Source of the DNA: an uncultured Rubripirellula sp.
GTDB lineage: Bacteria; Planctomycetota; Planctomycetia; Pirellulales; Pirellulaceae
Direction: 5' to 3'
DNA length: 64,000 nucleotides
Assembly (NCBI GenBank): GCA_938045805.1
Contig: CALIBL010000035.1
Coordinates: forward strand, 124,001-188,000
The notes under the pieces were generated by a model that was not told the origin of the DNA, made no database searches, and saw only the letters and a program-made list of their open reading frames with translations. A program made the translations under genes and the position numbers. Of the stretch, positions 1 to 9,450 are shown piece after piece. Each line of letters opens with the position of its first letter. The first letter of the stretch is position 1.

Positions 1-1517
1 CGCCATCTCTCTTGTGAGGGCAGCGACTCACCGTTGAAACCCGCGGTGAACATATCGGTGAACCAGCCCTCATGCCTTTTTCCATAAATGGCAAAATTGC
101 GATCGAACCGCCAGTAGTCCTGAAAGAGTCCCGCTACCGGGTCTAATATTTTGTGACAGACCACGCACTCGGACGCCTGCATTGTCGGGATCTCATACCG
201 CTCCGTGGCCGCAGCCGCATCGGAACCTCTCGCAGCTAACTCAAGCACATCGATTCCCAAGAAATGCTGAAAGTACATCCTCGCTCGCAGACGATTACGA
301 TTAGTCTCAGTGGTGGGATAGCGGCTTAAATACTGAAAGGTACTCAACACGCCGGCGTGAGGATAAAAACCGGTAGGTGATTCCTGATTCTCTTTTTCCT
401 GACGACCTTTAAGCGATGCCAAACGTACTGGAATAAATTCAAATGGATCCTCTGCATCGGTAAATCGATCCGCTACCTCTTGATAAATGCCGTACCCACG
501 AGAAGTGTAAGGCGAAACCATGATGTAGTCGGCGGTGACAATTTCAGTGAACGGTCGATCATGACGGACGATATATTCAATAAGCCTCATTGGCTCTTGC
601 AGAAGAGCAGCACGGTATTCCCTTGCAAGTCGGTAACCTTCTTGACGCCTCTCTTTTTCGTCCACGATTTGCGAAAGATCGTATTTCTGATACCACAGAC
701 GTGTCTTTTCAAAGTGCTCATAAGACAAAACGGTTGAATCCGGATTTCCATCGACTCCTTGTGTCAAAAAGATGTCATTGAAACCCTCCCGCAATCGATC
801 AAAAAACGCGTCCTCTTTCATCAAGCTCAACAGAACGGCTCGAATCTCCGTTTCACTTTCCCCTGCAACCTGACGGAGCTCATGTTCAGTAGGAAGTCGA
901 CCTGCCAGCGAAAGTGTCGCTTTGCGAAGCAGTCTCTTATGACTCAACATCCCGACACCACGAAAAAAGTCTTCGGGAATCAAGTCCGCAAAACGACTCG
1001 GAGCACCGGATGGTTCGTGCAAACTGTCGACATACCTCGATAGGATTCTGAAGCCGTGAGAGTTGGGTTCGAGCACTTGACCACCGCCATGATCTAGATC
1101 CCCCACTACCTTGCGTAGCAACAGAGACTCTCCTGCCTCGTACCTTTTTGCTACCGACTCGAGCAATTCAAGATTTTGCTTGGTTACCTTCCGCTGCAAT
1201 GCGGTGTCACCGAGTCGTGCTGTTTGAAAAACCAAATCAGACTCCGAGGCCTCACCTGACTCGGCATGACATCTTTGACACTGAGTCGAAACCACTCGGT
1301 CCAGCACCTGTACAGCAAACGGCTTTCCCATTGACGAATCCGACTCGAGGCATGTCCCTCCAGTCACAGACTGCGATCGCGCATCGGAAAGCCAGATCAA
1401 CTGAATGGCTAAACAAAAGACGAATGAGCTCTGGATCCGTCGACGAGAACGTCTAGTCAATTCATCAACTAAAGCCACATGCACGTCGCTCTCCTTCAAC
1501 ATGGAACGCCTGTTCAT
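1..1517 (-). CDS. Planctomycete cytochrome-type protein (DUF1549-like), 3' end missing
   Basis: The reading frame stays open from an ATG at 1517 down to the left edge, so the C-terminus lies outside the window. A hydrophobic stretch near residues 31-45 looks like a signal or anchor. Two c-type haem motifs are visible: CQRCH (about residues 80-84), as in PSCyt1-like domains, and CVVCH followed by KILDP (RC of about 130-170), as at the end of DUF1588/DUF1549-type proteins. Between them are LLRKATLSLAGRLP and DRPFTEIVTADY, which resemble the conserved blocks of planctomycete surface-cytochrome proteins. The role of this family is unknown; a periplasmic electron-transfer or structural role is inference. 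An alternative ATG lies at 1502. It is transcribed divergently from the DUF1552/DUF1592 pair at 1858. Confidence 0.75.
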   Translation of the reverse strand, partial: MNRRSMLKESDVHVALVDELTRRSRRRIQSSFVFCLAIQLIWLSDARSQSVTGGTCLESDSSMGKPFAVQVLDRVVSTQCQRCHAESGEASESDLVFQTARLGDTALQRKVTKQNLELLESVAKRYEAGESLLLRKVVGDLDHGGGQVLEPNSHGFRILSRYVDSLHEPSGAPSRFADLIPEDFFRGVGMLSHKRLLRKATLSLAGRLPTEHELRQVAGESETEIRAVLLSLMKEDAFFDRLREGFNDIFLTQGVDGNPDSTVLSYEHFEKTRLWYQKYDLSQIVDEKERRQEGYRLAREYRAALLQEPMRLIEYIVRHDRPFTEIVTADYIMVSPYTSRGYGIYQEVADRFTDAEDPFEFIPVRLASLKGRQEKENQESPTGFYPHAGVLSTFQYLSRYPTTETNRNRLRARMYFQHFLGIDVLELAARGSDAAAATERYEIPTMQASECVVCHKILDPVAGLFQDYWRFDRNFAIYGKRHEGWFTDMFTAGFNGESLPSQERW

Positions 1518-1857
1518 TTGGCCGATTGTCATTAAGACATATTTTGCAAAAGAAGCAGTATAGACCTGAAACGAATCATAAGATTGATCGTTTATCCTGA
1601 ATTTTTTGCTAATTGACCTAAGACGGTCGCCAAGTAACCAAGGCTGCTGTGCGGACAATAAAACGGCTCCCGGTACTAGAATCCCACAAATGTGTCTCCC
1701 CATAATTGTCTGTCAGCCAGAATGATCTGGGAGCCGGAACGTTACTCGATGGCGAGCGATGCACGACCGAACCTGTGACCGGAATAAAATTGCCTGAATG
1801 CTAAATATCCGCTCAAATCACGAGTGAAAATTACCCTCGAATATTGAAGAATCCACG
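1518..1857. other. Divergent intergenic region
   Basis: This 340-bp gap separates two divergent genes and must hold both promoters. I see no convincing ORF, RNA or operator. An 8-bp inverted repeat (CGGCTCCC at 1664-1671 and GGGAGCCG at 1729-1736) is present but could be chance. Confidence 0.4.
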
Positions 1858-3129
1858 ATGCCAATCAAGCACCAACTCGATGATCCTTGCGGTACTGGGT
1901 TGACTCGCCGTTCCGTGCTTCGCGCGTCCGGAGTGACGCTCGCTCTGCCTTGGCTTGAATCCCGCGCGGAGCATCTCGGGACGGAGGATGCCCAATCTCT
2001 AACGCGCATGGTTTGCATTCAGACCAATATGGGAATCCTTCCTGATTACTTTTTTCCCACGGGAAGTGGCAAGAACTATATCGCTAGCCACTACCTAGAA
2101 CGTTTGGCCGAACACCGAAATCAGATGACCGTGTTCTCGGGAGTCAGCTTACCCGGAGTGACCGGCGGACACGCTGCACAGAAGTGCTTCTTAACGGGAA
2201 CCCCGCACCCGGAGCGAGGTGGATTTCGCAATGGCGTTTCACTCGACCAATACGCTGCAGAGGAAGTTGGCAACCAAACTCGATTCCCCTCACTCAGTCT
2301 GGCGATCACCAATGAGAATGCAACGCTGAGCTACACACGCAGCGGCGCACCGATACCTGCAGAAAAGAGCCCTCGTGCTCTGTTTCAAAAACTATTTATC
2401 CAAGGAGATGCCCGAGAAGTTAAAGAGAGGGTTGAATCTCTGCGCCAAGGACGCAGCACCCTCGACTTTGTCGCTGAACAGTCCCAACGCATTGACCAAA
2501 GACTCTCAACGGCAGATCGATCAACGATGGATCAATACAAAACGGCTGTTCGCGAGTTAGAACGCCGACTTCTAGCCGCCGAACAATGGGAGTATCGGCC
2601 GAAACCTATCGTCGACGAAGAAGCTCCGCCGGAAAACAACGATCCACGACAATTTGTGGAACGGTCAAAACTGATCTTCGATGTCATGAAATTGGCACTT
2701 CAAACAGACTCCACCCGCATCATCTCTTTGTTCATTGACACCACAGTGATCCATAACATCACCCATCACGGCAATCGCCCTGAAACACTTGCCGAACTCC
2801 GCGGCCATGAAGAACGCCAGTTCGACGCGTTAAATGATTTCTTGACCCACCTCAGTCAATCGCGAGATGGAGACAAAACCCTTTTGGACCAAACAATGGT
2901 TCTCTACGGAACCTGCATGGGGAGTGCCAACTCCCACTCCAATGTCAACTTGCCCGTACTACTCGCTGGAGGTGGCTTTCAACACGGTCAACACCTCGTC
3001 TTTGACCGAGACAACAACTACCCACTCTCCAACCTGTATGTCTCGATGCTTCAACGCATGGGTATCCGAACCGATCAATTTTCGACCGGAACCGGAACGA
3101 TGAACGGTCTGGAGTTTGCCAATTCATGA
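1858..3129 (+). CDS. DUF1552 family Tat-exported protein
   Basis: A 423-residue protein of the DUF1552 family, which is common in planctomycetes and has no established function. The N-terminus carries a twin-arginine signal (TRRSVLRASG, residues 16-25) followed by a short hydrophobic stretch, so export in folded form is likely. Family blocks seen include GVSLPGVTGGHA, VSLDQYAAEEVG, QTDSTRIISLF and LLAGGGFQHGQHL, then a C-terminal NLYVSMLQRMG. The length is normal for the family. Its stop overlaps the start of the next gene (ATGA at 3126-3129), so the two proteins are translationally coupled and probably act together. DUF1552 resembles DUF1501 in layout. Paralogues occur at 23344 and 41936 in this window. 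Confidence 0.9.
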   Translation: MPIKHQLDDPCGTGLTRRSVLRASGVTLALPWLESRAEHLGTEDAQSLTRMVCIQTNMGILPDYFFPTGSGKNYIASHYLERLAEHRNQMTVFSGVSLPGVTGGHAAQKCFLTGTPHPERGGFRNGVSLDQYAAEEVGNQTRFPSLSLAITNENATLSYTRSGAPIPAEKSPRALFQKLFIQGDAREVKERVESLRQGRSTLDFVAEQSQRIDQRLSTADRSTMDQYKTAVRELERRLLAAEQWEYRPKPIVDEEAPPENNDPRQFVERSKLIFDVMKLALQTDSTRIISLFIDTTVIHNITHHGNRPETLAELRGHEERQFDALNDFLTHLSQSRDGDKTLLDQTMVLYGTCMGSANSHSNVNLPVLLAGGGFQHGQHLVFDRDNNYPLSNLYVSMLQRMGIRTDQFSTGTGTMNGLEFANS

Positions 3130-6100
3130 AACAAGTCAATGAAAATCCTTCTCGCCTCACCGTCCCAAGATTCGTTTTATCGCTGCTGATTGTGGCCCTA
3201 TGCTCAAGCAACACAACTAACCTGAGAGCGCAAGAAAATCGCGGCGACAGCAATTCAGAAGTTGCCCCGCCAATCCCCTCTGGATTCCTGACTCAGCACT
3301 GCATTGAATGTCACTCATCAGATAATCCGGAATCAACACTCGATCTTGAATCATTGATCTCGGATGGACTCACCGAACGCCAACTCCAACGTTGGATCTT
3401 AATTCACGATCGAATTGTCAACGGTGAGATGCCCCCGCCCGAGGCGAAACAGCCAACTAAAGCGGAACGCAAAAAGGCAACCGGAGCATTTAAAGATCGA
3501 ATCCTGTCGGTGGAACGACGCGCAACTCATAACAGACCGCAGTTACGACGCCTCACGCGGACTGAATATGAGAACACCATCAGAGACGTTTTCCATCTAC
3601 CGGGAATCGCTTTAGCCGAAAGTCTACCTGCTGACGGGAAAGCTCACGGATTTGACAAAACTTTCGATGCCTTAGACATCTCGCACGTGAACATCGCGAA
3701 ATACCTTGAGACAGCCGATCACATTTTAGATATCGCTATTGCGACGCGTCCGGAACCTCCAACCATTCAAAAGCGAAGAATCTCGCTGGTGAACCGCGGT
3801 GGCTTCGTTGCGCACATCGTGATGAATGGTGATGGTGTGTTGCTAAAAAACGGATTACCGGATCCTGATTTCCCGCCAGCTGCAGAACAAAACCATCTCA
3901 ACCAAGGTGCCCATGAACGCTGGGGATCATTTCGTAATGGAGCAAGTGTTGGCTTGTTTCGGCACGAGGATGAATCAGTAAGCCCTTACTTCATTGAACA
4001 CGTCACCATTTACCCAGGGCAATACCGCGTTCGCACTTCTCTCTGGAGCTTCCAATGGGACTGCGGCCAAATGCTGCCAGGTCGAGGCACCGAGGCAGCA
4101 AGACTTTCCGTGGTGAAGCTTACCGGTGATGGTCGAGGTGGCCAGCACCCGAGCTACGTGCTTGGTTATTTTGACGCGCCTTCTGAACGTCCAATGGAGC
4201 ATGAGCTGCAAGTTTGGCTAAACCATAACGAGTTGATTGGCTTCAACACCGCATCCCTCGCGCCAGCTGCTAATTACTACAAGCAAAAGCGAGCAATGGA
4301 ATTCAAAGGGCCAGGAATCGTGGTTGACTGGCTGGATATTGAAGGCCCCTTGCACGACACATGGCCGCCGAAAAGTCATCAGCTGCTTTTTGGACAACTA
4401 CCGATCACCGAATTCAAACCCGACCCATCCTCAGCAGTTCGTCCACCGCTGCGTCAACGACCGCGGCAGCTTGGTGCTGGAATGAATCGACCTGATCACG
4501 AACCAGGTGTTTGGACAGTGCAAAGCGAAAACCCAGTCGCTGATGCAGCGAGTTTACTCGACCAATGTTTACCAAAGCTATTTCGAAAACCCGTTACTAA
4601 AGAGATTCGAGACCAATATCTCGAAGTCGTTAAGCGTCAACTTAAATCGGGGGATTGCTTCGAAACTGCAATGCGTCACGCCTATCGAAACGCACTGATC
4701 TCACCCGACTTTCTTTTTCACCTCAGCGATGAAGCAGTCCGTTCCAACTCCGGACCGGCAACGACAGCACCAGCGACTACCTCGGAGAACGCACCCATAC
4801 AAGACGATGCGTTGGCATGTCGACTTTCGTATTTTCTGTGGAACTCTTGTCCAGACGCCAAGCTACTTGCTAAAAGTCAAGATGGTTCGCTGCGAGAGAC
4901 GCGTGTCCTACTTAAGGAAACAGAGAGGCTTCTCAACGACCAACGATCCAAAAGGTTCATCGATCACTTTCTTGGACAGTGGCTCCGATTGGAGGAAATA
5001 GCCGCCACGGATCCAGATAAAAAACTTTACCCTGAATTCAGCCCCTACCTTCAGGATTGCATGCTCGCGGAAACGAGAAAATTCTTCACGGAGTTAATCC
5101 AAAATAACCTCAGCGTCACCAACCTAGTTGACTCTGACTTCCTCCTACTCAATCAGAAACTCGCGCAGCACTATGGAATCAATGATATTGAAGGAACCAG
5201 TTTCCGCAGAGTTCGAATAACGGATGAGTGCCCGCGAGGTGGATTTCTCACGCAAGCCTCCATTCTCAAGATCACCGCCAACGGGACAACCACCAGCCCA
5301 GTCCCGAGAGGAGCGTTTGTGATGGATCGGCTTCTAGGTAAGCCTCCTCAACCCCCACCGGAAAACATCAGTGCAATCGAACCGGATGTTCGGGGAACCA
5401 CCACCGTTCGCGAGCAACTCGAAAAGTATCGATCTGACATGATCTGTGCGTCATGTCATCAAACCATCGATCCGCCCGGATTCGCACTTGAATCCTTTGA
5501 CGTCATCGGTGGATTCCGAACCCATTACCGATCGATCGGCGAAGGGATGCCAGCAGATCGAGGTGACATCGACCCGATGATTGGCATCAGTTTTCTGCAG
5601 GGCAAGGAAGTTGATTCCCATAGCACCCTTCATGATGGAAGTCAGATCCGGGGAATTGATGATTACCGAGCAGTGGTTGTCGGGAACATCGAAGGTTTAA
5701 CTCGAAACCTCGCCAAGCAATTACTGACGTACGCAACGGGGCGCCCTCCTCGATTTGAAGAACGTGAAACCGTGGACAAAATCGTTTCAGAAACCATCAA
5801 TCATGGTGGTAGCGTCAGAACGCTCATTCGGGAGATCGTCAAAAGCCCAATATTTCTGGGCCAACCAATTCAACACCAAGATGGTGATGATCAAGAACTC
5901 TCTCCCGCGATCTTGTCAGCTAACACAGCTGCTGATCAAAGCGAATCACCACCACAGTTAGCCGAGAAGGCGAATCACTTCTTAATGGTGGAACGACTAC
6001 CCGAAATTAAATCACCAGCACAAAGAGCGACACAGCCGAACCCTGCAACTGACGAATTAGAGACCTCAAAGCCACTCTCGTTCCCATCTGAAAATCAGAT

Positions 6101-6584
6101 TGAAGTGGTGGTGAACGGGCTTTTCATTGCAGAGCAGACAGATCGTTTGCGTACGATGGTTCAGGAAATCGAAGACCTCCGAATCCTGAATCTCGACCCC
6201 ACCACGGCCCAGGTGACTTTCCAATATTCAATCGACAAGAATCGTTTTCGCTCAGATTCGCCTCAGCAGGTGATAGACCAACTCAACCAAATACTGCGTC
6301 AACAATCCAGCGGCATCTTTTCTGCGAAAGCAATGGTGCCCGAACCTGCGACCAAAATACAACAAGCAACCTTTCCGATCCTCGGGCTCGACTGTAAAGC
6401 ATGCTCCCTCGCGGTGCATGACATTCTGATTAGCATCGACGGTGTGATTCACGCAAAGGCTGATTTCCAAAGGGAAACGGCTACAGCTTGGTACGACTCT
6501 GATCAATGCAGCGATACCGCCATCGCAGAAAAGCTGCAACAGCAAGGCGTCACACTGCATCGTGTCATAACGGAGACTGAATGA
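3126..6584 (+). CDS. DUF1587/1592/1588/1585 cytochrome-type protein with C-terminal HMA domains
   Basis: An 1152-residue exported protein; the signal peptide is near residues 14-36. It has a PSCyt1-like haem motif CIECH (59-63), a DUF1587 block (LRRLTRTEYENTIRDVF), DUF1592 (around LFRKPVTKEIRDQYLEV), DUF1595 (LACRLSYFLWNSCPDA), DUF1588 with LVDSDFLLLNQKLAQHYGI and a second haem motif CASCH (774-778) followed by IDPPGFALESFD, and DUF1585 (QLLTYATGRPPRFEE). The family normally ends here. This protein continues for about 240 residues: a linker, a cysteine-less ferredoxin-like HMA unit (about 985-1060), and a second HMA-like unit with the metal motif GLDCKAC (C1090, C1093). Metal delivery or sensing linked to the haem domains is inference. 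It is coupled to the DUF1552 gene by a 4-bp overlap. Confidence 0.88.
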   Translation: MKQVNENPSRLTVPRFVLSLLIVALCSSNTTNLRAQENRGDSNSEVAPPIPSGFLTQHCIECHSSDNPESTLDLESLISDGLTERQLQRWILIHDRIVNGEMPPPEAKQPTKAERKKATGAFKDRILSVERRATHNRPQLRRLTRTEYENTIRDVFHLPGIALAESLPADGKAHGFDKTFDALDISHVNIAKYLETADHILDIAIATRPEPPTIQKRRISLVNRGGFVAHIVMNGDGVLLKNGLPDPDFPPAAEQNHLNQGAHERWGSFRNGASVGLFRHEDESVSPYFIEHVTIYPGQYRVRTSLWSFQWDCGQMLPGRGTEAARLSVVKLTGDGRGGQHPSYVLGYFDAPSERPMEHELQVWLNHNELIGFNTASLAPAANYYKQKRAMEFKGPGIVVDWLDIEGPLHDTWPPKSHQLLFGQLPITEFKPDPSSAVRPPLRQRPRQLGAGMNRPDHEPGVWTVQSENPVADAASLLDQCLPKLFRKPVTKEIRDQYLEVVKRQLKSGDCFETAMRHAYRNALISPDFLFHLSDEAVRSNSGPATTAPATTSENAPIQDDALACRLSYFLWNSCPDAKLLAKSQDGSLRETRVLLKETERLLNDQRSKRFIDHFLGQWLRLEEIAATDPDKKLYPEFSPYLQDCMLAETRKFFTELIQNNLSVTNLVDSDFLLLNQKLAQHYGINDIEGTSFRRVRITDECPRGGFLTQASILKITANGTTTSPVPRGAFVMDRLLGKPPQPPPENISAIEPDVRGTTTVREQLEKYRSDMICASCHQTIDPPGFALESFDVIGGFRTHYRSIGEGMPADRGDIDPMIGISFLQGKEVDSHSTLHDGSQIRGIDDYRAVVVGNIEGLTRNLAKQLLTYATGRPPRFEERETVDKIVSETINHGGSVRTLIREIVKSPIFLGQPIQHQDGDDQELSPAILSANTAADQSESPPQLAEKANHFLMVERLPEIKSPAQRATQPNPATDELETSKPLSFPSENQIEVVVNGLFIAEQTDRLRTMVQEIEDLRILNLDPTTAQVTFQYSIDKNRFRSDSPQQVIDQLNQILRQQSSGIFSAKAMVPEPATKIQQATFPILGLDCKACSLAVHDILISIDGVIHAKADFQRETATAWYDSDQCSDTAIAEKLQQQGVTLHRVITETE

Positions 6585-6735
6585 AATCAATTGATTGAGG
6601 AATCAAAATGATTTTCACAAGCAGCAAATTTCTATGGTTGGAATGTGGCGAACGAATTCAGGCTGCAGGTTAAGGAACAATTTGATACATTGAGGTTGGC
6701 AAATCTTACTTTCAAATCACCTCCGGAGCTAACCG

Positions 6736-7341
6736 ATGGTCGCCCTACTGGTCGTTGCTGCCGTATTCGTTGTCATGATTCTCTTCGTGGCATTCCTTGT
6801 CATTGGAATCTACAATCGTCTGGTGGCTTTAAAGAACCGCTACGAGAACGCTTTTGCACAGATCGAGGTGCAACTCAAACGCCGTTACGACTTGATCCCG
6901 AATCTGGTGGAAACGGTGAAGGGCTACATGGCTCACGAACGAGAAACCCTCGACGCGGTAATTAAGGCAAGAAACCAAGCCGTGACCGGTTTGCAAAACG
7001 CATCTGCCGATCCAAGCAACGCCGCTGCGATGCAACAGCTCGCAGGTGCAGAACAGGGACTGACCGGTGCACTGGGTCGTCTCTTTGCTCTCTCAGAAGC
7101 GTATCCCGACCTGAAAGCGAACCAGAACATGGCTCAGCTTACCGAGGAAATCACAACAACAGAGAACAAGGTGTCATTTGCGCGACAAGCTTTTAATGAC
7201 ACAGCTACTGAATACAACACCTACAAGCAGTCATTTCCAGCGGTCGTGGTTGCAGGAACCTTTGGACACACCAATAACGCGGAACTGCTCGAGTTCGACA
7301 GTGAAGCGATCGCCGAAGCCCCCAAAGTTTCATTTAGCTAA
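6736..7341 (+). CDS. lemA: LemA family protein
   Basis: A 201-residue LemA protein. One N-terminal membrane helix (about residues 2-27, VALLVVAAVFVVMILFVAFL) precedes a helical cytoplasmic domain containing the family block FAQIEVQLKRRYDLIPNLVE. LemA proteins are small membrane-anchored helical-bundle proteins of unclear function, often encoded beside M48 peptidases. Here the stop TAA (7339-7341) is followed directly by the ATG of the HtpX-like protease with no spacer, so the two genes form one operon with probable translational coupling. The ATG at 6736 is chosen because it places the membrane helix at the N-terminus; no Shine-Dalgarno is evident. Confidence 0.92.
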   Translation: MVALLVVAAVFVVMILFVAFLVIGIYNRLVALKNRYENAFAQIEVQLKRRYDLIPNLVETVKGYMAHERETLDAVIKARNQAVTGLQNASADPSNAAAMQQLAGAEQGLTGALGRLFALSEAYPDLKANQNMAQLTEEITTTENKVSFARQAFNDTATEYNTYKQSFPAVVVAGTFGHTNNAELLEFDSEAIAEAPKVSFS

Positions 7342-9432
7342 ATGGCCACCAGTTTCTATCAACGCCAAGATGCGGCGAGAAAAAACACAACAAAGCTGGT
7401 CGCACTGTTCATCATTGCGGTAGTGCTTATCGTTGGTTTGGTATCGGTCGCAACCTGGTATGCGATTGAAGAGTTTGCCACGCCACGATCCCTAGCGGGA
7501 TCAAGTGGCTTTGATCGCCCCTCGAACAAGTTTTCGCTGTTTGCCGGTCTTGGAACACTCGCGTTGGTGATTCTCGGGTCACTTTACAAGGTTGTTGAAC
7601 TACGCCGCGGTGGAGGCACGCTGGTTGCTGAAAGCCTCGGAGGCCGCCGCATCTCTCCTCAGACCAATGTCGCAGACCAACGAAAGCTGATGAACATTGT
7701 CGAGGAGATGGCGCTCGCCTCGGGCGTTCCGGTTCCTCCGGTCTACCTGATCAATGAAGACGGCATCAATGCTTTTGCTGCAGGCTATTCACCCTCGGAC
7801 GCGGTGCTGGGCGTGACAACCGGTTGCATTTCACAGTTGTCAAGGGACGAACTTCAGGGTGTGATTGCCCACGAGTTCAGCCATATCCTCAACGGTGATA
7901 TGCGTATGAGCATCAAGCTGATGGGAATTCTGCACGGCATTCTTCTCATCGGGTTAACCGGACAAATTGTTCTTCGCAGCCTCGTGTACGGCGGTGGAAG
8001 ATCGAGAAGAAATAAAAAAGAAGGTGAGGGCGGTGGCGTTCTGGTGATCATCGTCATCGCCGTTGCGGCAATTGCGATCGGATTCATCGGCGTCTTCTTT
8101 GGAAACCTGATCAAAGCTGCTGTGTCGCGACAGAGGGAATTCCTTGCTGATTCATCGGCGGTACAGTTTACTCGGAACCCCGATGGAATCGCCGGAGCTC
8201 TAAAGCGAATTGGTGGTAACAGCAACGGCTCGAGAATTGAAAACTCAAATGCATCAGAAGCCAGTCATCTTTTTTTCTCACAGGCGGTCTGGGAGGGAAT
8301 CGGTGGCTTATGGGCAACCCATCCACCTCTCGCACAACGCATCCGAGCCATAGACTCCAATTGGGATGGCAAGTTTGCGTCAAGCTCAAAGACAAGCGGT
8401 AAACGTACGACGACGACAAAAAGTTCGGCTTCGAGTCGATCCGCGGTAATGTCGGGTTTTGCCGGGGAGTCCCCTGCAGCAGCTGCCTCGCCACCCGAGC
8501 CTGCTACCGCATCCGCGAAACCGACCACTCCCGCAGGGACTGCCGCTTCTTCTGACAACGCTTCAGATGAAGTGATCTCCTTGTCCGATGCGATCGCCGA
8601 AGAAGCGCCGATGCAAGGAATCCACAATGCTCTCGAATCGGTAGGTGAGCCAAGCCGCGAACACCAGCAATATGCAGCAACGCTGATCAGTGACCTGCCT
8701 CCGAGCTTACTCGACTGCATTCGAGATCCATTTGGTGCACGAGTGGTAATCTACTGCCTTTTGCTTGACACTGAACTTGAGATTCGACACAAGCAACTCG
8801 ACATCATCAAAAAACAGGGTGGCAATGCCGTCCATGTGCTCGCAAACCGATTAGTTGATTACACCGATGCGTTAGCGATCCAAAAACGACTGCCAGTCAT
8901 CGATCTCTCATTGGCATCACTGCGATCCCTTTCGAAAAACCAATACAGAGAGTTCATCAGCTGTTTCAATAGTCTGGTCAAAGCAGATAATAAAATTGAT
9001 CTATTTGAATGGATCATGATCCAAGTCATCACGCGACACCTGAAACCGCATTTCGAGTCGACCAAGCCGAGTCCTGAAGGACACGAGAAGCTCAGGAAAC
9101 TCGCGGCGGAGTGTAGGGTGCTACTGTCGGCCATTGCTTCAGCTGGAAATGAACCAGAAGTTGCTGAGCAAGCGTTTGAGGCAGGTGCTGCGGAACTTAA
9201 AGAACTTGGACTATCTCGAATCCAAAAGAAGTCGTCTGACCTGAACCGCCTCTCCAAGGCACTCGGTTCACTCCGTCGAGCGTCTGCGAGTCAGCGAAAG
9301 CGTCTAATCGATGCCTGCTCCGTTGCAATCGAAGCAGATGGTCATATCACATGGCAAGAGGCCGAATTGTTGAGAGGTGTCGCGGATTTGCTTGATTGCC
9401 CCATTCCGCCAATTCTCCCAACAATGAAATAA
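7342..9432 (+). CDS. M48 family zinc metallopeptidase (HtpX-like) with TerB-like C-terminal region
   Basis: A 696-residue membrane protease. Two N-terminal helices (about 20-45 and 66-84) are followed by the M48 catalytic domain with the zinc motif HEFSH (H177, E178, H181) and the third ligand probably E266 in QREFLADSS. Further helices (LLIGLTGQIVL; VLVIIVIAVAAIAIGFIG) lie inside the catalytic region, as in HtpX. After about residue 350 comes a low-complexity Ser/Ala/Thr/Pro linker, then about 270 mainly helical residues. The last part (VAIEADGHITWQEAELLRGVADLL) resembles a TerB-like domain. HtpX proteins degrade damaged membrane proteins; typical ones are about 290 residues, so the extension is unusual. 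It is cotranscribed with lemA and converges on the SHD1 gene 18 bp away. Confidence 0.9.
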   Translation: MATSFYQRQDAARKNTTKLVALFIIAVVLIVGLVSVATWYAIEEFATPRSLAGSSGFDRPSNKFSLFAGLGTLALVILGSLYKVVELRRGGGTLVAESLGGRRISPQTNVADQRKLMNIVEEMALASGVPVPPVYLINEDGINAFAAGYSPSDAVLGVTTGCISQLSRDELQGVIAHEFSHILNGDMRMSIKLMGILHGILLIGLTGQIVLRSLVYGGGRSRRNKKEGEGGGVLVIIVIAVAAIAIGFIGVFFGNLIKAAVSRQREFLADSSAVQFTRNPDGIAGALKRIGGNSNGSRIENSNASEASHLFFSQAVWEGIGGLWATHPPLAQRIRAIDSNWDGKFASSSKTSGKRTTTTKSSASSRSAVMSGFAGESPAAAASPPEPATASAKPTTPAGTAASSDNASDEVISLSDAIAEEAPMQGIHNALESVGEPSREHQQYAATLISDLPPSLLDCIRDPFGARVVIYCLLLDTELEIRHKQLDIIKKQGGNAVHVLANRLVDYTDALAIQKRLPVIDLSLASLRSLSKNQYREFISCFNSLVKADNKIDLFEWIMIQVITRHLKPHFESTKPSPEGHEKLRKLAAECRVLLSAIASAGNEPEVAEQAFEAGAAELKELGLSRIQKKSSDLNRLSKALGSLRRASASQRKRLIDACSVAIEADGHITWQEAELLRGVADLLDCPIPPILPTMK

Positions 9433-9450
9433 TGCTCTGATCACGACGCA

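Noticed and set aside
1664-1736. 8-bp inverted repeat in the first divergent gap
   Set aside because: The arms are 57 bp apart and short; chance occurrence is likely in a gap of this size.
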